A stretch of DNA of 41,277 nucleotides from Caballeronia sordidicola (GTDB taxonomy: Bacteria; Pseudomonadota; Gammaproteobacteria; Burkholderiales; Burkholderiaceae): NCBI RefSeq assembly GCF_002220365.1, contig NZ_MTHB01000031.1, forward strand, positions 1 through 41,277. The letters run 5' to 3'. The notes under the pieces were generated by a model that ran no database searches, was not told where the DNA came from, and was given only the letters and a program-made list of their open reading frames with translations. The position numbers were made by a program, and so were the translations under genes. Shown here piece by piece: positions 16,388-24,843 of the stretch; positions within the stretch are counted from its first letter, which is position 1, and the number at the start of each line of letters is the position of its first letter.

Positions 16388-17509
16388 ATGAACGTTCTTC
16401 ACCTTCGTCACGCGGCCGCGGGTGCAGCGCTACTCGCTGTCACCAGCTTAGTCGCACTATCGGCCACGCCAGCAGTTGCAGCTGACGCGGAGCTTAACGT
16501 CTACAACTGGTCGGACTACATCGCCAAGGACACGGTTCCGAACTTCGAAAAGCAGAGCGGTATCCACGTGAGATACGACAACTTCGACAGCGACGATACG
16601 CTTCAGGCCAAGCTGCTCGCGGGCAGCTCCGGCTACGACATCGTTGTGCCGGGCTCTTACAACATGGCCAAGCAAATACAGGCCGGTATCTATCAGAAGC
16701 TCGACAAATCGCAGATGCCGAACCTCAAAAATCTAAATCCAGCTCTAATGAAGATGATCTCTGATGTCGATCCAGGGAATCAGTATGGTGTGCCTTGGGC
16801 CTACGGCACGGACGGTATCGGTTATAACGCAGAGGCTGTGCAGAAGGCACTCGGCGTCAATGCGCCGGTCGATAGCTGGGCACTGTTGTTCGATGCGGAA
16901 AATCTTTCGAAGCTCAAGGGTTGTGGGGTGTCCTTCCTTGATGACCCGAATAACGCGTTCGCCGCAGTGTTGCAATACATGCATAAGGATCCGAATAGCA
17001 CGAACCCTGGCGACTATCAGGCCGCTTTTGACGTGCTGAAGAAAGTGCGCCCCTATATCTCTCAGTTCAATTCCGCAGGCTACATCAACGATCTCGCCAA
17101 CAACGACATATGCGTTGCTTTCGGGTGGTCCGGTGACGTAGGTATCGCGAACCACCGCGCCACCGAAGCGCAGCGTTCGTATCATGTGAAATTTTCCAAC
17201 CCGAAGGAAGGTGGCCTGCTGTGGTTTTCCGTGATGGGGGTGCCGAAGGACGCACCTCACCCAGAAGCCGCAATGAAGTGGATCAATTATATCGAGGATC
17301 CGAAAGTCAGCGCATCGATCACGAATGAGGTGTTCTATCCGACTGCCAATAAGGCAGCAGATCAGTTCGTGACACCGGCTATTGTGCGCGACCCGACCAT
17401 CTACCCACCGGAGGAAGTCCTGGTCAAGATGACGCTGATGAAGCCGCTTCCGGTGAACATTGTTCGGCTCGAAAACCGTCTGTGGTCGCAGCTTAAAACC
17501 GGTCACTAA
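16388..17509 (+). CDS. PotF-type periplasmic binding protein of a polyamine-like ABC importer
   Basis: A 373-residue protein with a Sec signal peptide (hydrophobic 9-27, probable cut after AVA at about 31). It aligns along its whole length with E. coli PotF (putrescine). Of the acids that hold putrescine there, Asp39 and Asp247 are kept (Asp43 in NWSDYI, Asp250 in GWSGD), but Glu185 is Asn188 (DDPNNAF) and Asp278 is Ser281. Phe276 becomes Trp279 (LLWFSV), and the aromatics Trp41, Tyr44, Trp247 and Tyr317 remain. The pocket is therefore less acidic and more aromatic, as expected for a ligand with one cation, perhaps a quaternary ammonium. Residue mapping is by eye from memory. AAGGA lies 6 bp before the ATG. 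Confidence 0.88.
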   Translation: MNVLHLRHAAAGAALLAVTSLVALSATPAVAADAELNVYNWSDYIAKDTVPNFEKQSGIHVRYDNFDSDDTLQAKLLAGSSGYDIVVPGSYNMAKQIQAGIYQKLDKSQMPNLKNLNPALMKMISDVDPGNQYGVPWAYGTDGIGYNAEAVQKALGVNAPVDSWALLFDAENLSKLKGCGVSFLDDPNNAFAAVLQYMHKDPNSTNPGDYQAAFDVLKKVRPYISQFNSAGYINDLANNDICVAFGWSGDVGIANHRATEAQRSYHVKFSNPKEGGLLWFSVMGVPKDAPHPEAAMKWINYIEDPKVSASITNEVFYPTANKAADQFVTPAIVRDPTIYPPEEVLVKMTLMKPLPVNIVRLENRLWSQLKTGH

Positions 17510-17713
17510 TCGATTACCGACGGTAGACGAGCACGAATGTTTGCGGTGCAGCAATCGCTTGATGCCTGCGCCGCCCGAAGCGGGTAATAGTGCAACCAGC
17601 CTGCGTCGAAAGCGCGCAGTCCCATGTTTCCCATCGCAGTGCACCTTGCGAGTCGCCTTGGGCGTCTCGTCGGGGACACTTACGCCTGCGATTAGCAAGG
17701 AATCGCACCGATT

Positions 17714-18874
17714 ATGAAAATGACACCAACTCTCAGCGCCACCCAGGTGGCTGGACCAGTGGCTACGTCCGAGATCAAGACAAAATCGGACGAATTCGTC
17801 CGCATCGAAAACGTCGTTAAGAAATTCGGCGACAGCAATGCTGTCGACAACGTCAATCTGAGCATTGCTAAGAACGAGTTGTTCGCGCTGCTCGGCAGCT
17901 CGGGCTGCGGCAAGTCTACGCTCCTGCGCATGCTCGCAGGGCTTGAGACGGTAACGTCCGGGCGTATTTTCGTCGACGGTGAAGATCTCGCCACGATGCC
18001 GCCGTACAAGCGGCCGGTCAATATGATGTTCCAGTCGTACGCACTGTTCCCGCACATGAGCGTGGAGGCGAATATTGCCTTCGGCCTGAGGCAGGAAAGC
18101 ACTCCGAAGAACGAAATCAAGGAACGCGTTGCGGACGTGCTGAATCTCGTGCAGATGAGCAAATACGCGCAGCGTAAGCCTCATCAACTCTCAGGCGGCC
18201 AGCAGCAGCGTGTGGCGTTGGCCCGGTCGCTCGTCAAGCGCCCCAAGCTGCTGCTGCTCGACGAACCCATGTCAGCGCTTGACAAGAAGATCCGCCAGAA
18301 GACCCAACTCGAACTGGTGAACATCATCGATAAGGTCGACGTGACCTGCGTGATGGTTACGCACGATCAGGAAGAAGCGATGACGATGGCCGGCCGCCTC
18401 GCGGTGATGAGCGAAGGCCGCATCGTGCAGATCGGCTCGCCGACCCAGGTGTACGAGTTCCCGAATAGCCGCTTCTGCGCCGAATTCGTCGGCTCGACAA
18501 ACCTGTTCGAGGGCACGGTAGTTGCGGATGATTCGGACCACATCTTTGTTGAAAGCGAAGAGCTCGAAGCCCGCATTTACGTGAGCCATGGTATTACCGG
18601 CCCGCTGGGCATGCCAGTGGGTATCTCGGTTCGTCCGGAACGCCTGCAGCTGTCGCTTGACAAGCCCGCTACGCCACATAACTGGGCACGCGGTGTGGTG
18701 TCCGACGTCGCGTACATGGGCAGCTATTCGCTGTATCACGTGCGCCTGCCGAGCGGCAAGAAGGTGGTGTCGCATCTCTCTAGTTCGCACCTGATGAGCG
18801 AAGGTGTGCCTTCGTATAACGACGAGGTGTTCGTCCACTGGTCGCCCGCTAGCGGCGTGGTGCTGACGCAATGA
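17714..18874 (+). CDS. PotG-type ABC transporter ATPase
   Basis: A 386-residue ATPase with Walker A GSSGCGKST (61-69), signature LSGGQ (159-163), Walker B LLLLDEP (Asp183, Glu184) and the H-loop THDQEEAM. A C-terminal TOBE-type domain (about 270-386) is typical of polyamine/spermidine importers. It powers uptake through the two permeases that follow. A 204-bp gap separates it from the binding-protein gene. AAGGA lies upstream of the ATG at 17714. The gene overlaps the next by 4 bp (ATGA), showing one translationally coupled unit. Confidence 0.92.
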   Translation: MKMTPTLSATQVAGPVATSEIKTKSDEFVRIENVVKKFGDSNAVDNVNLSIAKNELFALLGSSGCGKSTLLRMLAGLETVTSGRIFVDGEDLATMPPYKRPVNMMFQSYALFPHMSVEANIAFGLRQESTPKNEIKERVADVLNLVQMSKYAQRKPHQLSGGQQQRVALARSLVKRPKLLLLDEPMSALDKKIRQKTQLELVNIIDKVDVTCVMVTHDQEEAMTMAGRLAVMSEGRIVQIGSPTQVYEFPNSRFCAEFVGSTNLFEGTVVADDSDHIFVESEELEARIYVSHGITGPLGMPVGISVRPERLQLSLDKPATPHNWARGVVSDVAYMGSYSLYHVRLPSGKKVVSHLSSSHLMSEGVPSYNDEVFVHWSPASGVVLTQ

Positions 18875-19845
18875 CGCATCCCACTTCCTCCTCTTCCTCG
18901 GCGCTCGGCGCGCCAACCGGCGGCCGCCTCCTAGCCCCGCTGAAAAAAAGTATCCTGGTGCTAATGCCGTCGGGCCGCAGGGCCGTGATCGGTGTGCCTT
19001 TCCTTTGGCTCACGCTTTTTTTCGCGTTACCGTTCGTACTGGTCCTAAAAATCAGCTTTGCCGATCTGCGCATGGGCGTTCCGCCGTACACGGACCTCGT
19101 AACGGTCAAGGACGGCATGGTGTATTTCGCGATGCAGCTCAGTCACTACGCGTTCCTGCTGCAAGACGACCTGTACATTGCCACCTATATCAGCTCATTG
19201 AAGATGGCCGCGGTATCGACCTTCTTCTGCCTGCTGATCGGTTACCCGGTTGCATACTACATTGCTCGATCGGAACCCGCTAAACGCAACCTGCTCATGA
19301 TGGGCGTGATGCTGCCGTTCTGGACCTCGTTCCTGATCCGCGTTTATGCATGGATAGGCATCCTTAAGGACGATGGCCTGCTCAATCACACTCTGATGGC
19401 GATCGGCATAATTCATTCGCCGTTTCACCTCTACCACACGGATATCGGCGTCTATATTGGTATGGTCTATTCCTACCTGCCATTCATGGTGATGCCGTTG
19501 TATGCACACTTGGTGAAGATGGATCTGACGTTGCTCGAAGCTGCCTATGACCTCGGCTGTAAACCCTGGACCGCATTTACACGCATCACATTGCCGCTGT
19601 CTAAGAACGGCATTATCGCCGGCAGTTTGCTGGTGTTCATCCCGGCAGTGGGCGAATACGTGATTCCGGAATTACTCGGAGGCGCCGACACGCTGATGAT
19701 CGGCCGCGTGATGTGGGACGAATTTTTCAACGACATGGACTGGCCGATGGCATCCGCTGTCACCGTCGCCATGGTGCTGCTGCTGCTCGTGCCGATGGCC
19801 GTATTCCAGTACTACCAGGTCAAGGAACTGGAGGGCGCGCAATGA
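18871..19845 (+). CDS. PotH-type ABC transporter permease
   Basis: A 324-residue inner-membrane protein with about six membrane helices and the permease EAA loop EAAYDLGCKPWTAFTRITLPLS, which contacts the ATPase. The N-terminal tail is rich in Ser, Ala and Gly before the first helix. It overlaps both the ATPase gene and the second permease gene by ATGA, the usual PotGHI arrangement. Substrate choice is set mainly by the binding protein. Confidence 0.92.
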   Translation: MTHPTSSSSSALGAPTGGRLLAPLKKSILVLMPSGRRAVIGVPFLWLTLFFALPFVLVLKISFADLRMGVPPYTDLVTVKDGMVYFAMQLSHYAFLLQDDLYIATYISSLKMAAVSTFFCLLIGYPVAYYIARSEPAKRNLLMMGVMLPFWTSFLIRVYAWIGILKDDGLLNHTLMAIGIIHSPFHLYHTDIGVYIGMVYSYLPFMVMPLYAHLVKMDLTLLEAAYDLGCKPWTAFTRITLPLSKNGIIAGSLLVFIPAVGEYVIPELLGGADTLMIGRVMWDEFFNDMDWPMASAVTVAMVLLLLVPMAVFQYYQVKELEGAQ

Positions 19846-20753
19846 TCAAGCCTAACAGAACGCTTTCCACTTGCGTGCTGACGTTCGGGTTTCTGTTTCT
19901 TTATATCCCGATCATAAGCCTAGTGATTTATTCGTTCAACGAGTCGAAGCTCGTCACCGTATGGTCCCGCTTCTCGCTCAAATGGTACGGCGCGCTGCTG
20001 CAAGACACTGAATTGTTGAGCGCCGCGTGGCTCTCGATGAAGATCGGTCTGCTCACCGCGTGCGCCTCTGTGGTGATCGGCACGTGGGCCGGCTTCGTGT
20101 TGGCGCGCTTCGGACGGTTTCGCGGTTTCACGATGTTCGCCGGCATGATCAACGCGCCGCTCGTCATTCCTGAAGTGATTCAGGGCATCTCGCTGCTGCT
20201 GCTATTCGTCGCGCTCGAACAGATCCTGGGCTGGCCGAAGGGACGAGGACTCTTCACGATCTGGATCGGCCACGTAATGCTGTGCGTGTCCTACGTCGCG
20301 ATCATCGTGCAGTCTCGGGTCAAGGAGCTAAACAAGTCGCTCGAAGAAGCCGCCCTCGATCTCGGCGCCACGCCGTTCAAGGTGTTTTTTTTGATCACGT
20401 TGCCACTGATCTCGCAGGCGCTCATATCCGGCTGGCTGCTGTCATTCACGATATCGTTCGACGACTTGGTTCTCTCTGCGTTTCTCTCCGGGCCGGGCTC
20501 GACCACGCTGCCGCTCGTCGTATTCTCGCGCGTGCGTCTAGGCCTGAATCCCGAGATGAACGCGCTCGCCACGATCTTCATCACCACGGTGACGATCGGC
20601 GTGGTTGCGGTGAATCGCTGGATGCAGGTGCGCGAGCGCAAGCGCAACCGCGATATGCAGATGGCTTTCGCGCTCGCCGAAGCCGCCGATCCGCTTCCCT
20701 CAATACCACAACAAGCCGCCGTACGAAATCCGCTCGATACGGCACGCGCATAA
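19842..20753 (+). CDS. PotI-type ABC transporter permease
   Basis: A 303-residue permease from the ATG at 19842, which overlaps the PotH-type stop by 4 bp. It has six membrane helices and the EAA loop EEAALDLGATPFKVFFLITLPLI. SFTISFDDLVLSAFLSGPGSTTLPL is a hallmark of PotI-like subunits. The frame is open further upstream, but the coupled ATGA start is the family-like one. It completes the importer with the preceding three genes. Confidence 0.92.
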   Translation: MIKPNRTLSTCVLTFGFLFLYIPIISLVIYSFNESKLVTVWSRFSLKWYGALLQDTELLSAAWLSMKIGLLTACASVVIGTWAGFVLARFGRFRGFTMFAGMINAPLVIPEVIQGISLLLLFVALEQILGWPKGRGLFTIWIGHVMLCVSYVAIIVQSRVKELNKSLEEAALDLGATPFKVFFLITLPLISQALISGWLLSFTISFDDLVLSAFLSGPGSTTLPLVVFSRVRLGLNPEMNALATIFITTVTIGVVAVNRWMQVRERKRNRDMQMAFALAEAADPLPSIPQQAAVRNPLDTARA

Positions 20754-20790
20754 AAAGTCTTTTGCAAGCCGACCAACGAGGAGAAATTGC

Positions 20791-22368
20791 ATGAAAAGGA
20801 AACTTATCTGTCTGTTGGTGGCGGGAAGTCTGCCTGGTATGGCGATGGCGGACTCCACCAGCGACCAGATCAAGGCGCTCAAGGCGCAGCTCAACGTGCT
20901 ACAGAACGAAGTGAAGCAGTTGCGCTCGGAGGTGGCCTCCAAACCCCAGGCCAACGCGGCGACGGCAGCAGCCCCGCGTGTAGCTGAGGCGCCGATCGAT
21001 ATCTCGTCGCCAGACTACGGCAAGGCACGCGCGATGCTAAATAACGACCAGGTCGACACGATGAAGCAGCAGATCGCAAACCAACAATTGAAGGTTGATT
21101 CGCTCGTCGATGCCGCCAACACCGGCCCGCTCGCGGGTCTTTCGGTGACGGGCTATATCGACCCGGCCTATATCTATAACCGTGCGCAGAGCAGTGCTTC
21201 GTTCCTGTTCGCAAATCACGAAAGCAGCTATAGCTACTTCAACAGCACATTGGGCGACTTGTACCTCGACATCAAGAAAACTTTCGGTGTGGGCCCAATG
21301 GCTCCGTCGGCAGAAATCACATTGATGCCAAATCGCGGCAACGGTATTACGCTTTTGCAGACCGAACACGGAGAGCTCGGCGACAACATCCTGAACACGG
21401 TGGTGGTAACCGTCCCGGTGACCCCAACGACAACATTTGTGGCTGGTCTGATGCCAAGCTTCGGCGGCTATGAATTGCAGCAGTCGAATCAAACGCTTAC
21501 GCTCACACACAATCTACTGTACGACTTCTCGGATCCGGGTAGCTACGTCGGCATCGGTGTGAACTACACGGGGGACAGCAGCAATTGGGCGTGGAAGTTT
21601 ATGCTGGGCAACGAACAGTACCGCACGTTTGGTTCGGTGGTGCAGACGGGCACCAATGCACTGGGCGATCCGATCACCAGCAGCAACAAGATCCCGTCCT
21701 TCACCGCCCGCGTCGACTACACCTGGTCGAGCGCGCTGGATATCGGCGGCTCGTTCAATATCGGCCGCCAAAGCCTGTCCGCCGCTAGCGAGAGCGTGAA
21801 CGGCAACACTGTCCCCGTGTATGGCGTCGGCGGCCAGGCGTCCAGCGCGTTCGGTACTTTCTTCTTCAGCGAAGCTGATATGGCCTATACGCAGGCCGAC
21901 GTCCAGTACAACGCCGAACTCGACTACGGCCAGCAGCAGAACGCTGCGTTCAACGGTGGCCAGGCCCAGTGGTACGGCTTGTCGCTGCTTGCTCACCGCA
22001 AGTTCACGATGCCGATCGTTGGCCGCATGGGCGCCACGATGCGCTATGACGTGCTCGTCGACACCAAGAACGGCGGCGGCGGAGGTGGCGTCGCGCTGAA
22101 TTCGAACGGCATGGACACTGCGGACGGATTTGGCATTGGGGCGGACTGCCTGGCTAATTCGAAAGCCAACGGCGGCCTCGGCTTCGAGTGCAAGGGCGCG
22201 ACCCATCAAGACGTCTCGCTCGATCTCTTGTTCTATCCGACCCAGCAGATCACGGTGAAGGTTGAATACCGGCACGACTGGGCCAACAAACAGGTTTTCC
22301 TTAAGAACGACGGTTCGTACGGCAAGTCGAACGACCTGATTGCGACGCAATTCATCTACTCGTTCTAG
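20791..22368 (+). CDS. Outer-membrane beta-barrel protein (DUF3138-like)
   Basis: A 525-residue protein with a signal peptide (cut after MAMA at about 20), a coiled-coil segment (about 25-50, IKALKAQLNVLQNEVKQLRSEV), then a long run of alternating beta strands ending in the aromatic FIYSF typical of outer-membrane barrels. It resembles the DUF3138 proteins of Burkholderiaceae. GAGGAG lies just before the ATG and the gene follows the permease by 37 bp, so it is the last gene of the importer operon. A role as a substrate-specific porin is inference from position and fold. Confidence 0.8.
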   Translation: MKRKLICLLVAGSLPGMAMADSTSDQIKALKAQLNVLQNEVKQLRSEVASKPQANAATAAAPRVAEAPIDISSPDYGKARAMLNNDQVDTMKQQIANQQLKVDSLVDAANTGPLAGLSVTGYIDPAYIYNRAQSSASFLFANHESSYSYFNSTLGDLYLDIKKTFGVGPMAPSAEITLMPNRGNGITLLQTEHGELGDNILNTVVVTVPVTPTTTFVAGLMPSFGGYELQQSNQTLTLTHNLLYDFSDPGSYVGIGVNYTGDSSNWAWKFMLGNEQYRTFGSVVQTGTNALGDPITSSNKIPSFTARVDYTWSSALDIGGSFNIGRQSLSAASESVNGNTVPVYGVGGQASSAFGTFFFSEADMAYTQADVQYNAELDYGQQQNAAFNGGQAQWYGLSLLAHRKFTMPIVGRMGATMRYDVLVDTKNGGGGGGVALNSNGMDTADGFGIGADCLANSKANGGLGFECKGATHQDVSLDLLFYPTQQITVKVEYRHDWANKQVFLKNDGSYGKSNDLIATQFIYSF

Positions 22369-22756
22369 TCTTAATGCGGGAGTGCGACGTGAAGTCGTGC
22401 GCAGAATCGTTTCATCTGGCTTCGACCGGGGAGGAAGCTTAAAAGACAAGTTACGTTGTGCGACGATCTCAGACAATTTCGTTAGTCATACGAAATGTAT
22501 TGATAGGTGAAAGTGATGGATTAAGCGACGGTGCATTCGCGAGAGTGTGCCGTTGTCTGCCGGCGTTGAGGCGGATGGGTTCCTAGGTTGGGCGTGTTGG
22601 CTAGCACAGCGAACGGCTGGTAGAAGTCGTCATAAGAAATAAGCCGAGGGCACTGTCGGGCTTGAGCTAAACCAGAACACCGGCGGGCTTGTCAATTAAG
22701 GCACGCCGGCAACATGACGCTCGGCGAGGAGGTAGAACCTAAAGCGTTTTTGTCTC

Positions 22757-23296
22757 TTACGCTGGAACACGATGCCCGGTCGTTCGCCCATGCCACCGTT
22801 TCGGCAATGGCAGGTGACCCGCGAGGCAGGCTGCTGGACAAGTGGGATGAACGCCGAAAAAGCGAATGTTGGTCTGTAAATTGATTTTGTAGGCGTTCAA
22901 GATTTGCCTCGCCTCGAAAGAGGGGGACTTCCGCGTGGTGAAGTTGTCGTAGGTCCAGGTTTGTGGTTCATTGAGGTGACGCTGAAGAGTGATCGTTGCA
23001 AAACCGTTCATCGCCTCCTCACGCCAGCAACGAGTCGAATCAACATTAGGGTCGCCTGGAAAGAGCTCGTATGTGACGCGACTTGCGGCATCACGAAGTT
23101 TAATGGCGTGTAAAACCCGCGTTGGCGACCGGGCGCAGCCACTCGCGCAACTGCTGTGATTAAGCGCCGAGACAGTCTTTTCCAATTCAGGTTTGAGCCT
23201 GGAGCGGCCCGGGATCGGCAATGCGAAGCGAGTCGATCCGTTGTTGATCGGCCGAGTATATCCGGGAGGCTGAGAGGGGTTGATGATGAGATTCAT
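22757..23296 (-). CDS. Unrecognised open frame, doubtful gene
   Basis: A 179-residue frame that I do not recognise. Its middle part (AASRVTYELFPGDPN, EEAMNGFATITLQRH, FEARQILNAYKINLQ) looks protein-like, while the start is rich in Pro and Gly and the end (ACLAGHLPLPKRWHGR) looks random. There is no good ribosome-binding site. It may be a fragment of a lost gene carried next to the mobile element. Confidence 0.2.
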   Translation of the reverse strand: MNLIINPSQPPGYTRPINNGSTRFALPIPGRSRLKPELEKTVSALNHSSCASGCARSPTRVLHAIKLRDAASRVTYELFPGDPNVDSTRCWREEAMNGFATITLQRHLNEPQTWTYDNFTTRKSPSFEARQILNAYKINLQTNIRFFGVHPTCPAACLAGHLPLPKRWHGRTTGHRVPA

Positions 23297-23457
23297 TAGG
23301 ACAAGACGCGCAGCGGCGTGTCAGGCCGAAGGCAAAGTTCGTGGGGAGCCGGTGGGCAACAGCGGAACCGCGTAGCGGCTGTCCATAGCCTTGTGCTGTG
23401 AACAGCGCCGTTGTCCACGGGCGGGCGCGAGATTCCCGCCATGGCGTAACGGCTACC

Positions 23458-23481
23458 GCGTGTACCGGACTCGGTACACGC
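23458..23481. repeat. Perfect 10-bp stem-loop beside integrase-type transposase
   Basis: GCGTGTACCG (23458-23467), loop GACT, CGGTACACGC (23472-23481). A second smaller hairpin, GGCGGC-GTA-GCCGCC (23491-23505), lies between it and the transposase stop at 23509. They may act as transcription stop signals or as part of the element end. Neither is followed by a U-run on the minus strand. Confidence 0.55.
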
Positions 23482-23508
23482 TTCATGTTCGGCGGCGTAG
23501 CCGCCTGT

Positions 23509-24768
23509 TCAGGCTGTGCGTTCAATGACGCGTCTGAACAGCGCGGCGCGGGCTTCGTTCAGTTCCGCGCCTGCCTCCAGGTCGGTCAACGCGCAGGCGC
23601 GTTGCCGCAGATCTTCGAGCGTGGTGCCCTCGCGTAGGAAGCTTGCCGCATCGGGCAGGCTGGCGAGTTTGTCCAGCGGCGTCATCGCATCTTTCGGGCG
23701 ATACGTGCGCTTGATGCGCCCGGGCTTCTTAGGGTCGGGCACATCGGTGGAGAAGAGGCACGGTCGGTGGAAGTTCAGAAACGGGTTGAGGAACTCCACG
23801 CAGAATGTGTTGAAGTGCGCCGCATGGTGCTGCGGGATGTGGCCGTAGCCGAATATCTTGCGCACCACTGCGCCGTTTTTGGTCTCCGCCAAACCATTGT
23901 CGTTACTGTGCCGAGGGCGACTGCGCGTGAACTCGATGCAAAGCTTGTTCAGCATCCCGGCTACCCGGTGGTTGATGTACTCGCTGCCGTTGTCGGCGTG
24001 AAAGCCCAGGATGGTGAAAGGAAACTGATCGAGCATCTGCTCGATCACGGGTAGCAGGTGTGCATCGGAGATTGTTTGCACCGTGGCCGTCACTTCCCAC
24101 TGGGTGACGCAATCGACCGCGTTGATGTGGTACAGGCCCTTGGCGCCATCGAGATCGCCTTGATGGACGCTGTCGATGCGGATGAAGCCGGGGCGACCCT
24201 CGGGGGCTGGCGCACGGCGCGTGCCGATCGTCACCGCCTTCGTCGGCTGGGTCTTTGTCTGCACGACGCGCCGGTCGCGATAAGTGGCGCTGTTGCGCAG
24301 GTTGTACAGGTGCCCCACTGAGAGCGAGCCCAACCGTTCGAAGCGCGCATCGCCGAAGACGTCGCGCTGGCGGCGCAGCACGCAGGCCGTGGCCGGTCCC
24401 GAAAGTGTGCCCATGGCGCGATCTACTTCGGCTAGCAGCGCCACATCAAGGGGCGTATAGCGCTGTGCAAAAGCGTGTTCGGGGGCGCGGTACTGCTTGA
24501 CCAGCGGCTTGCGCGCCATCCAGCGTGACACCAACCGCGTGACCTGCGCGCGGCTATAGCCGCTCAGACGCTGCAGATAGGCCAGTGCCACGCCACGCTC
24601 TGGGCGCTTCAACTGGCGGTAGTCCATGCGCCGTAGCACGGCGTCAATCCAGGCGTAGCGCCCCGCATCATCCCCCGCCTGCCTGAATTCGAGAGCCTGC
24701 GTGCCCGCCAGGACCTGCCGCATCTTCTCGACGGTGCTCACTTGTGCTTCGTTCATATCGATCACCAT
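23509..24768 (-). CDS. Integrase-core (rve) DDE transposase
   Basis: An intact protein of 419 residues (ATG 24756 is an alternative start). An N-terminal helix-turn-helix region (LQRLSGYSRAQVTRLVSRW) is followed by a retroviral-integrase-type core with Asp in FIRIDSVHQGD, Asp in GFHADNGSEYIN and Glu in SNDNGLAETKNGAVVRK, so the DDE triad is complete. The C-terminal part (TYRPKDAMTPLDKLASLP) is Pro-rich. It appears to be a stand-alone element, in the broad IS481/ISNCY-like group, but I could not place it in a named family, and its terminal repeats were not found. It lies between the importer and ETF halves of the catabolic region. Confidence 0.8.
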   Translation of the reverse strand: MVIDMNEAQVSTVEKMRQVLAGTQALEFRQAGDDAGRYAWIDAVLRRMDYRQLKRPERGVALAYLQRLSGYSRAQVTRLVSRWMARKPLVKQYRAPEHAFAQRYTPLDVALLAEVDRAMGTLSGPATACVLRRQRDVFGDARFERLGSLSVGHLYNLRNSATYRDRRVVQTKTQPTKAVTIGTRRAPAPEGRPGFIRIDSVHQGDLDGAKGLYHINAVDCVTQWEVTATVQTISDAHLLPVIEQMLDQFPFTILGFHADNGSEYINHRVAGMLNKLCIEFTRSRPRHSNDNGLAETKNGAVVRKIFGYGHIPQHHAAHFNTFCVEFLNPFLNFHRPCLFSTDVPDPKKPGRIKRTYRPKDAMTPLDKLASLPDAASFLREGTTLEDLRQRACALTDLEAGAELNEARAALFRRVIERTA

Positions 24769-24843
24769 CCCCTGATGATGATCGACCCGCCACGCCGGTC
24801 AGTTGCCCGTCAGCCAGCCTTCTATTGTCGTTCCCGGTCTCTA

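Larger units (their letters stand above)
22369..23508. other. Debris between importer operon and integrase-type transposase
   Basis: No recognisable gene in 1.1 kb. One minus-strand frame (22757-23296) with moderately coding-like codons is listed separately. The left end of the integrase-type element probably lies in 23160-23460, but no matching terminal repeats were identified. Confidence 0.45.

Noticed and set aside
16390..16397. GAACGTTC across the potF start codon as a third operator
   Set aside because: Only the 8-bp core matches; flanks differ from the two real candidates and an 8-bp palindrome can occur once by chance in this length.
16745..18187. A 480-codon minus-strand open frame
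   Set aside because: It is the mirror of the PotF and PotG genes in a G/C-rich third-position region; the product is rich in His and Arg and shows no family resemblance.
21514..22476. A 320-codon minus-strand open frame
   Set aside because: Shadow of the outer-membrane protein gene, low-complexity Arg/Val/Ala product.
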